This document shows positions 62,104-64,000 of a stretch of DNA of 64,000 bases, piece after piece. Source of the stretch: CAZXFH01 sp964640055. Lineage in GTDB: Bacteria > Fidelibacterota > UBA2242 > JAFGTP01. Where the stretch lies: positions 1 through 64,000 of the forward strand of contig CAZXFH010000004.1 of assembly GCA_964640055.1 (NCBI GenBank), written 5' to 3'. Below the pieces are notes generated by a model. That model saw only the letters and a list, made by a program, of their open reading frames with translations. It was not told where the DNA came from and searched no databases. The translations under genes and the position numbers were made by a program. How positions within the stretch are numbered: position 1 is the first letter of the stretch; the number at the start of each line of letters is the position of its first letter.

Positions 62104-63377
62104 TGCACTTCCAATTCTTTAAAGAGTTGCGCGGTTTCGCGTTTATAAATCCCCAGGCCGGCGATCATGGACCCCAGGGTGGTCGCCAGGAACCCCGGGA
62201 AAAACCCGATGTAATAGCTGGTAACAGTCACCCGGGCCCGGATGACATTGGGCATCAGCATGGTGGAACCGCTCATCATATCCTCCATGTTGACGCCGTG
62301 GGCCTGCATATAATAAGAGGCGGCCAGTCCCAGGGCCGTGCCGATTACCGAGCCGATAAAGCCGATCATCACCGCTTCGCCGATCATGGTGCGGTAGATG
62401 TGTCCCTTGTCCTCGCCGATGGCGAGCCGCACCCCGTATTCACCATAGCGGCGCAGGGTGCCCATCAAACCGGTATTCCACAGAACAATTGACATGACAA
62501 CCACAAAGATAGCCACAATGATCCCGGAGAGGTAATCCACATACTGGAGCATACTGCCCAGATCATTCTGCTCGCTGAGCTTTAATATAGTCGGGGTGAA
62601 TTCGCTATCATCGGATTGGGAAAGGGATGCAAATTCCTGAACAACGGCGCTGGCCCGCTTTTCCTCATATCGCCCATCCTTGAAAAACCCCAGCAATTCG
62701 CCAGCGGCGTCTTCCATATTCAGTGCTGCCTGAATCCCACTGATATCAGCGATGACACCGCCGCGATCCATGGCCTGCACACCGAAATGGACTGTGCCCA
62801 CTATCTTGAAATTCTGCATGGCCATCCCGCCGTACATGCCGGAGCTGATCAGCGTGGCTTGGTTGCCCAGCTCTATTTCCAGCTGCTGGGCGAAATTCTC
62901 GCTGACCAGGATTTCAAAGGACTCTTGGGGCAATCGCCCCTGCACCAGAGCACCCCGGATATCCAGTCGCTCCACTTCTCTACTGGACGGATGCAGCAGA
63001 TCAACGGCTATACCGGTGGCCGGACCCTGGGAGCGGGTCTCGCCCTGTTCATTCGGAATATCAATCAAGCCACCAAACATCATACGGGGAGTCCACTGCA
63101 GTTCCGGGAATTGCTGCGCGAGTTTCCGGCGCAATTCCCCGACATTAAGCAGAGCCAAATCATTGGGTACCTGTTCCATCTGGGCTTGATAGGCTTTAGT
63201 GACGACCTTGACATGCCCGGTATAAAAATTGGCATTTGTACTAATGATATCGGTCATTTCACCTTTCATGAAGCTGTAGAGAAAAACCGTGATAAAGACA
63301 CCCATGGCAGTAACAATCAGCGGAAAAAGCGAGCGGGAACGATCCCGGATCAAGCCGGTAAAAAGAAACCAGATCAT
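62100..63377 (-). CDS. FtsX-family ABC transporter permease (LolE/MacB-like)
   Basis: 425 residues with a first helix near the N-terminus (LIVTAMGVFITVFLYSFMKG), a periplasmic domain, and three C-terminal helices including IIVAIFVVVMSIVLWNTGLMGTL and AVMIGFIGSVIGTALGLAA. This is the FtsX/LolCE layout. Together with the LolA-like carrier and the second permease it should extract or export lipid-linked or lipoprotein cargo. The start overlaps the preceding gene by four bases. No ATPase gene of the system is in the window; it may lie beyond 64000. Confidence 0.87.
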   Translation of the reverse strand: MIWFLFTGLIRDRSRSLFPLIVTAMGVFITVFLYSFMKGEMTDIISTNANFYTGHVKVVTKAYQAQMEQVPNDLALLNVGELRRKLAQQFPELQWTPRMMFGGLIDIPNEQGETRSQGPATGIAVDLLHPSSREVERLDIRGALVQGRLPQESFEILVSENFAQQLEIELGNQATLISSGMYGGMAMQNFKIVGTVHFGVQAMDRGGVIADISGIQAALNMEDAAGELLGFFKDGRYEEKRASAVVQEFASLSQSDDSEFTPTILKLSEQNDLGSMLQYVDYLSGIIVAIFVVVMSIVLWNTGLMGTLRRYGEYGVRLAIGEDKGHIYRTMIGEAVMIGFIGSVIGTALGLAASYYMQAHGVNMEDMMSGSTMLMPNVIRARVTVTSYYIGFFPGFLATTLGSMIAGLGIYKRETAQLFKELEVQ

Positions 63378-64000
63378 GACATTTTCCCCCTCAATGCATC
63401 GGTTGGTTTCAGGTTTGCGATTTTACGGGTCGGCAGGTAACTCACAATGGTGACGCTTACGAAAATCAGAATGGTTGTGCCAATAACGAGGCTGGCACCG
63501 TAGGTTGGATAGAGTGCCTCGCCCAGCGGAATGCCAAAATCGCTGGCATACTCCGGCATGGCAAAGCCGGTATTCGCAAACCAGGTTAACAGCGGAACGC
63601 CGTAGACAGCCCCCAACAGGATCGCCAAAATGGCATGCATGGCGCCTTCCAGGGTGAACAGCCGGATCAACATGCCGCGGGTCATGCCCAGGGAAATCAG
63701 CGTGCCCATCTCCTTGCGGCGCCGCCAGAGGGACAATACCTGGGTATCGAATATCGCCAGCAGCGCCATCGCGAGCAGCAGAATATAGACAATCGAACCG
63801 GCGACTGTTTTTGTCTGGACGATCTCATCGATCTCCTTGGTCAGATACTGTAAATCCCGGAAAACCCAGCCATCGGCCTGGGTGATATTTTGAGCCTCCT
63901 CGCCGCGGACGACCAGCGTGGCTTCGCCGGGCATGCCCAGCATGGATTGCAGCGTTTCCAGGGGCAGCCAGATCTGGCCCTTATCTACTGAGGAAACTGT
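63374..64000 (-). CDS. FtsX-family ABC transporter permease, 5' end outside the window
   Basis: The frame is open to the window end, so only the C-terminal ~208 residues are visible: part of the periplasmic domain (DKGQIWLPLETLQSMLGM), then helices VAGSIVYILLLAMALLAIFD, LEGAMHAILAILLGAVYGVP and SLVIGTTILIFVSVTIVSYL. Residue spacing matches the FtsX permease end. It ends at 63374 with a four-base overlap with the next permease. The start and the ATPase partner lie outside. Confidence 0.85.
   Translation of the reverse strand, partial: TVSSVDKGQIWLPLETLQSMLGMPGEATLVVRGEEAQNITQADGWVFRDLQYLTKEIDEIVQTKTVAGSIVYILLLAMALLAIFDTQVLSLWRRRKEMGTLISLGMTRGMLIRLFTLEGAMHAILAILLGAVYGVPLLTWFANTGFAMPEYASDFGIPLGEALYPTYGASLVIGTTILIFVSVTIVSYLPTRKIANLKPTDALRGKMS

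Noticed and set aside
62616..63440. 274-codon plus-strand frame opposite the permease gene
   Set aside because: Antisense to a permease with clear membrane helices and coupled neighbours; the translation is low in recognisable order.

Overview
The window looks like a piece of a diderm (two-membrane) bacterium of the Fibrobacteres-Chlorobi-Bacteroidetes (FCB) superphylum or a related candidate phylum such as Marinimicrobia, KSB1 or Calditrichota. The reasons are three secreted proteins ending in a Por/FlgD-type C-terminal sorting domain (NPFNP...G.Y.....), an OprB-like porin, an outer-membrane barrel protein, a LolA-like protein and Lol/MacB-type permeases, plus a DUF4954 protein. No rRNA, tRNA, CRISPR array or phage structural gene was seen, so the phylum cannot be fixed from this window.

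Region 1 (1-15.8 kb) is dominated by exported proteins: a glycoside-hydrolase-like protein with sorting domain (cut by the window start), an exported nitroreductase, a DUF3160 protein with sorting domain, a purple acid phosphatase-like enzyme, an exported metallo-beta-lactamase-fold hydrolase, small membrane proteins, an OprB-like porin, a class C beta-lactamase-fold serine hydrolase, a one-cluster ferredoxin, and a 1025-residue zincin / TolB-propeller / beta-barrel fusion. Region 2 (16-23 kb) carries a 1158-residue GH13 enzyme, a predicted exported class I glutamine amidotransferase-like hydrolase beside a predicted exported glutamate-racemase homologue, and a sulfotransferase. Region 3 (23.2-33.1 kb) has a Ca2+-type P-ATPase followed by a surface-polymer cluster: LPS-kinase-like protein, three CDP-glycerol glycerophosphotransferase-family proteins, a nucleotidyltransferase and a second sulfotransferase. 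This gene set is reminiscent of a teichoic-acid-like or phosphopolyol decoration in a cell with an outer membrane.

At 33.5-34.5 kb a Y1 (RAYT-type) transposase gene sits between two identical 177-bp hairpin-rich direct repeats. Region 4 (34.7-50.6 kb, plus strand) is mostly core metabolism: SsnA-like amidohydrolase, esterase, TPR protein, nucleoside transporter, adk, coaE, a large multi-domain fibronectin-III-like secreted protein, an acyl carrier protein, ADP-forming acyl-CoA synthetase, nagB, DUF4954 and phoH.

Region 5 (50.7-61.4 kb) is a defence island. A type I restriction-modification operon, hsdM - AlbA_2 regulator-like protein - DUF262/DUF1524 (GmrSD-like) protein - hsdS - hsdR, reads leftward and is bracketed by two 164-bp direct repeats that differ at only two positions. 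Beyond it lies the start of a Lol-type export operon (LolA-like protein and two FtsX-family permeases) that runs off the window end.
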